The notes under the pieces are model-generated. The model made no database searches, was not told the origin of the DNA, and saw only the letters and a program-made list of their open reading frames with translations. This document shows, in pieces, positions 1-5,031 of a stretch of DNA of 5,031 nt (its first letter is position 1; the number at the start of each line of letters is the position of its first letter). Source of the DNA: Candidatus Rokuibacteriota bacterium (GTDB lineage Bacteria > JAUVQV01); the NCBI GenBank assembly GCA_030609125.1, contig JAUWCW010000179.1, positions 1 through 5,031 of the forward strand. Reading direction: 5' to 3'. The position numbers were made by a program, and so were the translations under genes.

Positions 1-435
1 GATGTCCTGGTGACACTCGGCCTCGGCTCCTGCGTTGTCGTCGCCATCTATGACAGCGAGCTCAAGCGCGGCTCCCTCGCTCACATCATGCTGCCCCACG
101 AGGCCTTCGGCCGAAGGAGGGAAGGGGAGAACATGCTCAAGTACGCCGATGTCGCCATCCCCGCCTCGGTTCACCTGCTCGAGGAGCGGGGATGCAGCCG
201 ATCCGGCATGACCGCCAAGATAGCCGGGGGGGCCTGCATGTTCGATCTGTCCAAGGACGGCCAGGCGGATATCGGCCAGAGAAACATACAGGCCGCCGAG
301 GAGGTTCTGGCGAGCCTCGACATTCCCCTCGTCGCCGTCGACACCGGCGGAACCCGGGGCAGATCGGTGGAGTTCCGGATGGACTCGGGGGAGTTGCGGG
401 TGCGAACGGTTTACGGTCCGGAGAAGGTTATCTGA
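1..435 (+). CDS. cheD: CheD, chemoreceptor glutamine deamidase (5' end cut by window)
   Basis: CheD hydrolyses specific glutamine side chains (and methyl esters) on methyl-accepting chemotaxis receptors in the cytoplasm, and in many species it also partners with the phosphatase CheC. The frame is open from base 1, so the true start lies upstream; about 144 residues are visible against a usual length near 160. The catalytic trio known from the family is intact: Thr and Cys in TLGLGSC (partial-protein residues 5 and 11) and His in LAHIMLP (residue 28), with the family's exact 6- and 17-residue spacings. Further family marks are GGACMF, IGQRNI and the C-terminal DTGGTRGRSVEF. The GTG at base 10 is internal to the conserved core and is not the start. 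The stop is 11 bp from the stop of the convergent cheW gene. Identification is secure; the missing N-terminus cannot be assessed. Confidence 0.96.
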   Translation, partial: DVLVTLGLGSCVVVAIYDSELKRGSLAHIMLPHEAFGRRREGENMLKYADVAIPASVHLLEERGCSRSGMTAKIAGGACMFDLSKDGQADIGQRNIQAAEEVLASLDIPLVAVDTGGTRGRSVEFRMDSGELRVRTVYGPEKVI

Positions 436-446
436 CCGGGGCGGCG

Positions 447-980
447 TTACGGCACGGGAAGAGGGGCCGAACGCGCCTTCTCCAGCAGTTTTTCCTCCTG
501 GGGCGAGAGGAGACGATCTCCGTCGATGATGACCAGAAGCGTTCCCGGCAGCTTGCCCACCCCGAGAAAAAGATCCGACTGAATCCAGTCCGGTCCGCTT
601 GCGGGCTTGTCAATGGAACCCCCGGGCAGGGTCATGACTTCCGTCACGTCGTCCGCCAGAAAGCCAAGGAGCCTGTCACCGGAGCGCATGAGGACGATGG
701 AGGTCTTCGCCGTGGCGGGACGGTCCGGAAGGTTCAGCTTTTCCCTGATGTTGATGATGGGAACGATCTTCCCCCGGAGGTTGATGACACCGAGGGCAAA
801 GGGGGGCATCTTCGGCACCGGCGTGATTTCGACCATGCGGATGATCTCCTGCACCTGGACGATGTCAAGGGCAAGGGCTTTCCCCTCGAGAGTGAAGACC
901 ACCACCTGAAGCGGTCCCTCAACTTTCTGCGCGGCAGCGTCCATCGCCTGATGAGTAGCATGAAAGAGGCCCAAAGGCAA
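447..980 (-). CDS. cheW: CheW-type chemotaxis coupling protein
   Basis: CheW is a cytoplasmic adaptor that joins chemoreceptor tips to the histidine kinase CheA. The 177-residue product is one CheW domain: FTLEGKALALDI (29-40), VQEIIRMVEITPVPKMP, the family hallmark GVINLRGKIVPIINI (64-78), and the terminal strand LLVIIDGDRLLS (148-159). There is no fused receiver or kinase domain, so it is CheW rather than CheV or CheA. The chosen start is TTG at 980-978, because AGGAGG sits 4 bases upstream of it and an in-frame TGA lies just before that site. The alternative is ATG at 944-942, giving 165 residues starting MDAAAQ, but it has no ribosome binding site. It converges on cheD and diverges from ilvE. 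No clear minus-strand promoter was found in the spacer. The function is secure, while the start is likely but not certain. Confidence 0.95.
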   Translation of the reverse strand: MPLGLFHATHQAMDAAAQKVEGPLQVVVFTLEGKALALDIVQVQEIIRMVEITPVPKMPPFALGVINLRGKIVPIINIREKLNLPDRPATAKTSIVLMRSGDRLLGFLADDVTEVMTLPGGSIDKPASGPDWIQSDLFLGVGKLPGTLLVIIDGDRLLSPQEEKLLEKARSAPLPVP

Positions 981-984
981 CCTT

Positions 985-990
985 CCTCCT
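985..990 (-). promoter_or_regulatory. Ribosome binding site of cheW, supports a TTG start
   Basis: On the minus strand, AGGAGG is followed after AAGG by TTG, the first codon chosen for cheW. The 4-base spacing is short but usable. The downstream ATG at 944-942 lacks any comparable purine tract, and this decides the start call. Coordinates were counted by hand. Confidence 0.6.
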
Positions 991-1046
991 CATTTCTCCT
1001 TCGGCCTTGCCGGCGCTCGAAACACCCCCGGCGGGGCCGGAAATCG

Positions 1047-1076
1047 TTGACAATTCGAGCGGAAATCGCCTATGAT
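1047..1076 (+). promoter_or_regulatory. Sigma70-type promoter of ilvE
   Basis: A consensus -35 box TTGACA (1047-1052) is separated by 18 bp from the -10 box TATGAT (1071-1076), which matches TATAAT at five of six positions. Transcription should start near 1083, leaving a leader of about 53 nt. A ribosome binding site AAGGAG (1123-1128) lies 7 bases before the ilvE ATG. The leader contains a short hairpin (CCGGC, six-base loop, GCCGG; 1090-1105) that is not followed by a U run, so it is not a terminator. Confidence 0.75.
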
Positions 1077-1135
1077 AAGCGCTGTTTTTCCGGCCCCGAA
1101 GCCGGCATTTCCACGGGCGCACAAGGAGCGGTACG

Positions 1136-2056
1136 ATGATCCAGGAAACCTCCAAAATATGGATGGACGGCGAGTTTGTCGACTGGGCGGACGCCAAGGT
1201 GCACGTGCTCACCCACACCCTCCACTACGGCCTGGGTGTGTTTGAGGGCATCCGCTGCTACCAGACAGCCACTGGGCCGGCGGTCTTCCGCCTCCCGGAA
1301 CACGTGGAGCGCCTCTTTGCGTCGGCTCACATTTCGGCGCTGAAGATCCCTTTCACCAGGGAGGAGTTCCAGGTGGCCATCCTGGAGACCGTCCGTATCA
1401 ACGAGCTGGACGCCGGTTACATCCGTCCTCTCGTATACGTGGGTTACGGCGCCATGGGCCTGTACCCCGGTGACAATCCGGTGAAGTGCGCCATCGCGGC
1501 CTGGCCCTGGGGAGCCTACCTGGGCGACGAAGGGCTGAAAAACGGCATCAGGGTGAAGACTTCGTCTTTCACCAGGCAGCACATCAACATCAGCATGACC
1601 AAGGCCAAGGTCTGCGGGCACTACGTCAACTCCATCATGGGCAAAGTCGAGGCCGTGAACGACGAGTACGACGAGTCCCTTTTCCTCGATACGGGAGGAA
1701 ATGTTTCCGAGGGCTCGGGCGAGAACATCTTTATCGCCAGGCGGGGATACCTGAAGACGCCGCCCCTCAATACCGTTCTCGAAGGCATAACGCGCCAGTC
1801 CGTTCTCGAGATCGCCGCGGACGAGGGCGTTGAAGTGCGGGAGGAGAACATCACCCGGGACGAGCTCTACTGCGCGGACGAAGCCTTCTTCACCGGAACG
1901 GCGGCAGAGATAACACCCATACGGGAAGTGGACCGCAGGCAGATCGGCGCCGGCAGGCCGGGACCGCTGACGGAGCTCATCCAGTCCCGCTTTTTCAGTG
2001 CGGTGCGCGGGGAGAACGAAAAGTACCGGCACTGGCTCTCCCCCGTTGGCACCTAG
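1136..2056 (+). CDS. ilvE: Branched-chain amino acid aminotransferase (IlvE, class IV PLP enzyme)
   Basis: This enzyme transfers an amino group between glutamate and the 2-oxo acids of leucine, isoleucine and valine, the last step of their synthesis and the first of their breakdown, in the cytoplasm with PLP. The 306-residue product has the usual family length. Visible marks are VFEGIR (35-40), the PLP-binding lysine K158 in [18 protein letters not shown] (191-199), GITR (217-220) and [10 protein letters not shown] (253-262). The segment [11 protein letters not shown] closely resembles E. coli IlvE, which favours a true branched-chain enzyme over D-amino acid aminotransferase or aminodeoxychorismate lyase. 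The ATG has AAGGAG 7 bases upstream. The C-terminus [11 protein letters not shown] ends where family members normally end. The stop TAG coincides with the left edge of the palindromic element that follows. One small oddity is His where Asn or another residue is usual in the KV-x-G-x-Y motif. Confidence 0.97.
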   Translation: MIQETSKIWMDGEFVDWADAKVHVLTHTLHYGLGVFEGIRCYQTATGPAVFRLPEHVERLFASAHISALKIPFTREEFQVAILETVRINELDAGYIRPLVYVGYGAMGLYPGDNPVKCAIAAWPWGAYLGDEGLKNGIRVKTSSFTRQHINISMTKAKVCGHYVNSIMGKVEAVNDEYDESLFLDTGGNVSEGSGENIFIARRGYLKTPPLNTVLEGITRQSVLEIAADEGVEVREENITRDELYCADEAFFTGTAAEITPIREVDRRQIGAGRPGPLTELIQSRFFSAVRGENEKYRHWLSPVGT

Positions 2057-2078
2057 GGGTTCACGCAAGAATAAGTTC
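2057..2078 (+). repeat. Left terminal inverted repeat
   Basis: This arm begins GGGTTCACGCAAGAATAA and pairs with 2214-2235. The differences are T/C at 2060, which would be a G-U pair in RNA, and G/C at 2075. It directly abuts the ilvE stop codon. Confidence 0.8.
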
Positions 2079-2213
2079 ACAGAATTCGCGCTCATATTCA
2101 GGTTGGATTTGGTCGATCTGATTGAGCGAAACCGCAGGAATAGCAGGGCTCTTTCGAGGATTTCGTGAGTGAGGATCGGCCGAAGACGGCCTGAAGATGA
2201 GATGCGAAAATGG

Positions 2214-2235
2214 GAAGTTATTCTTGCGTGAGCCC
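2214..2235 (-). repeat. Right terminal inverted repeat
   Basis: Read on the minus strand this arm begins GGGCTCACGCAAGAATAA. It ends one base before a flanking TAAGC. The 33 bp between it and the following GTG start hold only the ribosome binding site of the next gene. Confidence 0.8.
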
Positions 2236-2254
2236 TAAGCAGCTGCCGGATTTC

Positions 2255-2260
2255 AGAGGG
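2255..2260 (+). promoter_or_regulatory. Ribosome binding site of the DUF1015 gene, supports a GTG start
   Basis: AGAGGG lies 8 bases before GTG at 2269. The first in-frame ATG is at codon 13, inside the conserved N-terminal segment, so the GTG start is preferred. No convincing promoter was seen between the ilvE stop and this site. Confidence 0.55.
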
Positions 2261-2268
2261 ACAGAGAC

Positions 2269-3579
2269 GTGACGGATCACCTCAGAATTGCGCCTTTTGC
2301 CGGCATGCGCTACAACACCGAGAAAGTCCCCGATCTGTCGAAGGTGGTGGCCCCCCCGTACGACATGATTTCACGGGAGGAGCAGGACGAGCTGTACGAG
2401 CGACACCCCATGAACGTGGTTCGTCTCATTCTCGCCCGGGACGGCCAGGACGCCTCCTCGCCGGACCGCTACCGGCAGTCGGCGGCAACCTATCGCCGGT
2501 GGAAGGAAGAAAAGGTGCTGGTGCGTGACGACGAGCCGGCCGTCTACGCCTACCGCCAGGATTACGAATGGGCCGGCAGGAGCTTTCAGCGGCTGGGTTT
2601 TATCGCCCGGGTGGCGCTGACGGAGTTCGGGGAAGGGGCCTTTCCCCACGAGTCCACCATGAGCGGGCCCAAAGCCGACCGTCTCAATCTTCTCACCGCC
2701 TGCCGGGCCAATTTCAGCGCCATTTTCTCTCTCTTCTCCGATACGGGAGGCAGGATACAGGACCGGCTGCAGGCCGAGACGGCCTCGCCTGCCGAAATCG
2801 AACTCGAGGATGACAGGGGAGTCGGCCACAGGCTGTGGCGTCTTTCCCGGCCGGAGTTTCACAGCTGGATCAACGAACAGATGCGGGACAAGCAGTTCAT
2901 CATAGCCGACGGGCACCATCGCTACGAGACCGCCCTCGAGTACCGCCGGCGCATGCGAAAGGACCCGGGGGGCTTTAAAGGGGACTACGACTACGTGATG
3001 ATGTTCCTGGCGCCGATAGAGTCTCCGGGCCTGACGATCCTGCCCTTCCACCGCCTCCTGGACGTGGAGAATGCCGGGGACGTCATGGCAAAGCTCGCTA
3101 AGGCCTTCGACATTACCGAGCTGCCGATACCGGAGAAGGCGGCGGAGGCCCTTGACCGCGTCAAGGGCTTCCTGGAAGCCCAGGAGGAGGGGGTTCCGGC
3201 CCTGGCGGTTTACCGGGGCGGAGACACCTGCTACGGGCTGCGAATGAAGGCAGACTTCGACCCCGCCCCGATGATCAGGCCCGGAACATCGCCCCAGGTG
3301 GCGGCTCTCGACGTGACGATTCTCCACCAGGTGGTTTTCTCGGGGCTCCTCGGGCTCGATGAGCCCCACCTTCTGCAGGAGGGCGGAATATCTTTCCTCT
3401 CCCGCGCCGAAGACGCCTTTGTCAAAGCCGAAAGTTACGGGAACAAGGCGGTTTTCTTCCTGCGTCCCACCCGCAAGGAGCAGGTCTGGGACATCGCGGT
3501 CTCGGGGCAGAAGATGCCGCAGAAATCGACGAACTTCCATCCCAAGCTGACCACGGGGCTCGTCATCAACGAGCTCTGA
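2269..3579 (+). CDS. DUF1015 family protein, function unknown
   Basis: The 436-residue product has the full length and motif order of the DUF1015 (COG4198) family: VVAPPYDMIS (26-35), HPMNVVRLIL (46-55), FPHESTM (125-131), ADGHHRYETAL (213-223), ILPFHRLL (257-264) and the C-terminal QKMPQKSTNFHPKLTTGLV (414-432). It has no signal peptide or membrane segment, so it is probably cytoplasmic. The family has no established biochemical role that I can state. The DGHHR segment resembles the nucleotide-handling motif of the ParB/SerK-like fold, and family members are often found near serine-synthesis genes. A small-molecule kinase-like role is therefore conceivable, but that is inference only. Here it follows ilvE by 212 bp, mostly the palindromic element, and may be read from the ilvE promoter. 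Family assignment is secure; function is unknown. Confidence 0.93.
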   Translation: MTDHLRIAPFAGMRYNTEKVPDLSKVVAPPYDMISREEQDELYERHPMNVVRLILARDGQDASSPDRYRQSAATYRRWKEEKVLVRDDEPAVYAYRQDYEWAGRSFQRLGFIARVALTEFGEGAFPHESTMSGPKADRLNLLTACRANFSAIFSLFSDTGGRIQDRLQAETASPAEIELEDDRGVGHRLWRLSRPEFHSWINEQMRDKQFIIADGHHRYETALEYRRRMRKDPGGFKGDYDYVMMFLAPIESPGLTILPFHRLLDVENAGDVMAKLAKAFDITELPIPEKAAEALDRVKGFLEAQEEGVPALAVYRGGDTCYGLRMKADFDPAPMIRPGTSPQVAALDVTILHQVVFSGLLGLDEPHLLQEGGISFLSRAEDAFVKAESYGNKAVFFLRPTRKEQVWDIAVSGQKMPQKSTNFHPKLTTGLVINEL

Positions 3580-3586
3580 GCTTTTT
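3555..3586 (+). terminator. Possible weak intrinsic terminator at the end of the DUF1015 gene
   Basis: GCTCGT (3558-3563) pairs perfectly with ACGAGC (3569-3574) around a 5-base loop, and the stem can extend by G-U and G-C pairs to 3555/3577. Four bases later comes TTTTT (3582-3586). The stem overlaps the last codons of the gene. The gap between stem and U run and the short U run make this a moderate candidate only. Confidence 0.35.
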
Positions 3587-3612
3587 CACCCTCCCCGCCG
3601 GCTCCACCCCCC

Positions 3613-3630
3613 CTGTGACAGACGTCACAG
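3613..3630 (+). promoter_or_regulatory. CRP/FNR-family operator (TGTGA-N6-TCACA)
   Basis: CTGTGACAGACGTCACAG is a perfect inverted repeat with 7-bp arms and contains the exact CRP consensus half-sites TGTGA (3614-3618) and TCACA (3625-3629) six bases apart. Its centre at 3621.5 is about 71.5 bp upstream of the predicted cpoB transcription start near 3693, on the helical face used by class I activators. The match is seen directly. The regulator is inferred: it could be CRP itself or a CRP-like protein such as HcpR of sulfate reducers. Confidence 0.65.
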
Positions 3631-3656
3631 ACCCCCTGTCCCCGAAAGGCTATCCC

Positions 3657-3686
3657 TTGACATGGAGTTGCGAAAGGGCTTACGAT
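3657..3686 (+). promoter_or_regulatory. Sigma70-type promoter of cpoB
   Basis: A consensus TTGACA (3657-3662) and TACGAT (3681-3686) are separated by 18 bp, the same layout as the ilvE promoter in this window. The -10 box matches TATAAT at four of six positions and the spacer is one base over the optimum, which fits a promoter that benefits from an activator. The leader is about 55 nt and ends in a purine-rich ribosome binding site, AGGGGGAGG, at 3736-3744. Confidence 0.65.
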
Positions 3687-3747
3687 CATAAAGGAAATTT
3701 GATTTTTCGGGACCGCGGCGCAGCCAACCAGAGCGAGGGGGAGGACA

Positions 3748-4500
3748 ATGAAGGATCGGTGGTATCTAATTGCGGGAGCGGTGCTTTCTCTTCTTGTGAC
3801 CGGCTGCGCCACGGAAACCAAGGAATTCAAGACCCTGAAGGACGAAGTGAGGCTGCAGCAGAAACAGATCACCGACCTGAAGACCCGGCAGGAGGCTCAA
3901 CAGACAAAACTGGAGATTCTCGACAACGGCTTCCGGCTCCTCGGCGATAAAGTCGATGAAAACTTGCGGACAATCGATGACTTTGAAAGCGCGGGTGAAA
4001 TGCCGACCATATCCTCACCCGTCGTCGTTTCGCCCGTCAAGGCGGCTCCCATGGAAACGCCTCCTCCGGTTTCCCTCCCCTCCCGGCCGGAGATGCCGGC
4101 CGAGCCCATAGTCGTTCAGCCGAAGCTGAATGCCGCCGACCTCTATCGCTCAGCCCTCGCCAGCTTCACCAGAGAGGACTACCAGCGCGCCATTCTCGAA
4201 TTCGAGGAGTTCGTCGGCAACTACCCCGATCATGACCTTGCCGACAACGCCCAGTACTGGATCGGAGAGTGCTACTACGCCCAGAAAAACTTCGAGCTGG
4301 CCGTGGTGGAGTTCGACAAGGTCGGGAAACACTTCCGTGCGGGCAACAAGGCCCCCGCGGCTCTTCTGAAAAAGGGGCTGGCCCTCAAGGAGGCGGGAAG
4401 AGACCAGGAGGCTCTCGCCGCCCTGAAGCAGGTCGTCAGCAGTTATCCTGCCTCGAATGAGGCTTCCATAGCGGAGCAGAAGCTGTCCCAGTGGCGGTAG
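3748..4500 (+). CDS. cpoB: CpoB/YbgF-like TPR lipoprotein
   Basis: CpoB works in the periplasm with the Tol-Pal system and PBP1B to coordinate outer-membrane constriction with peptidoglycan synthesis at division. The 250-residue product has a lipoprotein signal ending LLVTGC (Cys20), with Ala and not Asp after the Cys, which favours outer-membrane sorting. A charged coiled-coil segment (about 24-78) and a proline-rich linker (about 85-126) follow. The C-terminal repeat domain (129-250) has family motifs: FEEFVGNYPDHDLADNAQYWIGECYY, then AALLKKGLALKEAG and VVSSYPAS. The canonical protein usually has a cleavable non-lipidated signal, and lipidated forms are common in Deltaproteobacteria. Its ATG sits just after GGGGGAGG. 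It has its own promoter and CRP-type site and a LysM gene downstream; no tol or pal gene is visible. BamD-like TPR lipoproteins are the alternative, but the coiled-coil layout argues for CpoB. Confidence 0.9.
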   Translation: MKDRWYLIAGAVLSLLVTGCATETKEFKTLKDEVRLQQKQITDLKTRQEAQQTKLEILDNGFRLLGDKVDENLRTIDDFESAGEMPTISSPVVVSPVKAAPMETPPPVSLPSRPEMPAEPIVVQPKLNAADLYRSALASFTREDYQRAILEFEEFVGNYPDHDLADNAQYWIGECYYAQKNFELAVVEFDKVGKHFRAGNKAPAALLKKGLALKEAGRDQEALAALKQVVSSYPASNEASIAEQKLSQWR

Positions 4501-4549
4501 AGAGAGAAGGCGAAGCCGGCTGGGCGAGAAAACAACATCCTATGAGAGC

Positions 4550-4555
4550 GAGGTG
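4550..4555 (+). promoter_or_regulatory. Ribosome binding site deciding the LysM gene start
   Basis: GAGGTG lies 4 bases before ATG at 4560. An in-frame ATG six codons earlier (4542) has only an A-rich stretch before it and would add RARCL ahead of the signal peptide, so 4560 is preferred. Confidence 0.6.
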
Positions 4556-4559
4556 TCTC

Positions 4560-5031
4560 ATGAAGCGGACAGCGATTCCGGGTGTTTTCCTTTTTGCGGC
4601 TGCAGCGTTGATCCTTCTGGCCGCCGGGCCAGGTGCAGTTGCCGGTGAAGGATCGGAAGATCCGTACATCGTGCGGCCGGGCGACACGCTCTCCGGCATA
4701 GCCGGAAAGCTTCTGGGTGACACGAAGCGCTGGCCGGAGCTGCTCGAGGCCAATCCCCAGGTCACCGATCCCCAGGTGATCTTTCCCGGGGACACGATCG
4801 TTCTGCCCGGCGCCGGTGAGAAAGAGGGCCTGGCGGCGGACACGGTGAAGGACGCCTATCCGCCCCTGCCGGTGGCGCCTCCCGTGGTGCAGGCCCCGCC
4901 TCCCGAGGCCGAGCCGGTCGAGCCGGAGCTGCCGGTGGAGATGGTGAAGCTGGAGCCCACGATCAACGAGAACACCTACCGGGCCGCCGGGTACATCAGC
5001 ACCGAGTTGCCGCAGGACTCCATCGTGTCCT
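4560..5031 (+). CDS. Secreted LysM peptidoglycan-binding protein (3' end cut by window)
   Basis: The frame stays open from ATG 4560 to the window end, giving 157 residues. Residues 1-28 form a signal peptide: MKR, a hydrophobic core FLFAAAALILLAA, and a likely signal peptidase I site after AVA. There is no lipobox cysteine. Residues 35-83 are one LysM domain: PYIVRPGDTLSGIAGKLLG, then RWPELLEANPQV, then IFPGDTIVLP. LysM domains bind N-acetylglucosamine in peptidoglycan. A proline/glutamate-rich linker (about 100-127) follows, and then the start of a second conserved part, NTYRAAGYISTELP, as in the longer LysM proteins of Deltaproteobacteria. No catalytic domain is visible, so an enzymatic role cannot be claimed. 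The gene is 59 bp after cpoB with no terminator or obvious promoter between, so it is probably cotranscribed and acts in the periplasm. Confidence 0.9.
   Translation, partial: MKRTAIPGVFLFAAAALILLAAGPGAVAGEGSEDPYIVRPGDTLSGIAGKLLGDTKRWPELLEANPQVTDPQVIFPGDTIVLPGAGEKEGLAADTVKDAYPPLPVAPPVVQAPPPEAEPVEPELPVEMVKLEPTINENTYRAAGYISTELPQDSIVS

Larger units (their letters stand above)
2056..2235. mobile_element. MITE-like palindromic element with terminal inverted repeats
   Basis: The ends form 22-bp inverted repeats (2057-2078 and 2214-2235) that match at 20 positions, including 14 uninterrupted bases, TCACGCAAGAATAA. Similarity between the left half and the reverse complement of the right half continues inward for about 75 bp with little gapping, leaving a loop of about 30 bases, so the whole unit can fold into one long imperfect hairpin. 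A TA dinucleotide lies immediately outside each end (2054-2055 and 2236-2237), as for elements moved by IS630/Tc1-mariner or some IS5-group transposases. By hand count it is about 50% G+C, clearly below the flanking genes. It contains no convincing ORF, so it would be non-autonomous. A structured RNA or an intergenic palindrome of another class is the alternative. The family is not recognised. Confidence 0.65.

Noticed and set aside
1003-1040. GC-rich short inverted repeats in the cheW-ilvE spacer
   Set aside because: Stems of 4-5 bp in a GGC/GCC-rich tract are expected by chance at this base composition.
1090-1105. Leader hairpin of ilvE as a riboswitch or attenuator
   Set aside because: It is a single 5-bp stem with no U run, no leader peptide and no T-box or other known motif in the 53-nt leader. 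It is too small to support such a claim.
192-1139. Plus-strand open frame of 315 codons across cheD and cheW
   Set aside because: It overlaps two clearly real genes on opposite strands, and its low-complexity Arg/Gly/His-rich translation resembles no protein family.
1070-2095. Long minus-strand open frame (341 codons) opposite ilvE
   Set aside because: It is the antisense shadow of a well-conserved ilvE gene. Its translation is rich in Arg, Gly and His with no recognisable motif, and it has no ribosome binding site of note.
2371-3540. Long minus-strand open frame (389 codons) opposite the DUF1015 gene
   Set aside because: It is a shadow frame produced by high GC. The plus strand carries every DUF1015 motif in order.
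3613-3630. Palindrome read as an intrinsic terminator of the DUF1015 gene
   Set aside because: No U run follows it; the next bases are ACCCCCTGTCCCC. Its exact TGTGA-N6-TCACA form and position favour an operator.
3615-3950. Plus-strand open frame starting in the cpoB upstream region
   Set aside because: It covers the CRP-type site, the promoter and the start of cpoB in another frame, and no ribosome binding site or motif supports it.
4436-4843. Minus-strand open frame across the cpoB-LysM junction
   Set aside because: It lies opposite the LysM signal peptide and LysM domain, which are clearly coding on the plus strand.

Overview
The window is an ordinary GC-rich chromosomal segment of a Gram-negative bacterium. 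The outer-membrane-type lipoprotein CpoB, a deltaproteobacterial style of LysM protein, a DUF1015 protein and a CheD/CheW pair together suggest a Desulfobacterota (former Deltaproteobacteria) relative. That placement is inference from protein style, not a search result. Six genes are supported. Two are cut by the window ends: cheD at its 5' end and the LysM gene at its 3' end.

Left region (1-980): the 3' part of cheD on the plus strand converges on a minus-strand cheW, with an 11-bp gap between their stop codons. Both act in chemotaxis signalling: CheD deamidates or demethylates receptors, and CheW couples receptors to CheA. This looks like the edge of a chemotaxis cluster.

Middle region (981-3579): a 155-bp divergent spacer carries a strong sigma70-type promoter (TTGACA, 18 bp, TATGAT) for ilvE, a branched-chain aminotransferase. 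Directly at the ilvE stop codon lies a 180-bp, roughly 50% GC, near-full-length imperfect palindrome with 22-bp terminal inverted repeats, flanked by TA. It is best read as a non-autonomous mobile element (MITE-like) inserted into the stop codon itself. A GTG-started DUF1015 gene of unknown function follows.

Right region (3580-5031): a 168-bp spacer holds a perfect CRP-type operator (TGTGA-N6-TCACA) and a sigma70-type promoter (TTGACA, 18 bp, TACGAT). The operator is centred about 71.5 bp upstream of the predicted transcription start, a class I activator position. This promoter drives a CpoB/YbgF-like periplasmic lipoprotein. A secreted LysM protein follows 59 bp downstream, probably in the same transcript. 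The pair points to cell-envelope or peptidoglycan work under CRP/FNR-family control.

I see no RNA gene, CRISPR array, defence system or evident novel multi-gene system. The most interesting item is the palindromic element at the ilvE stop codon. The CRP-type operator comes second.
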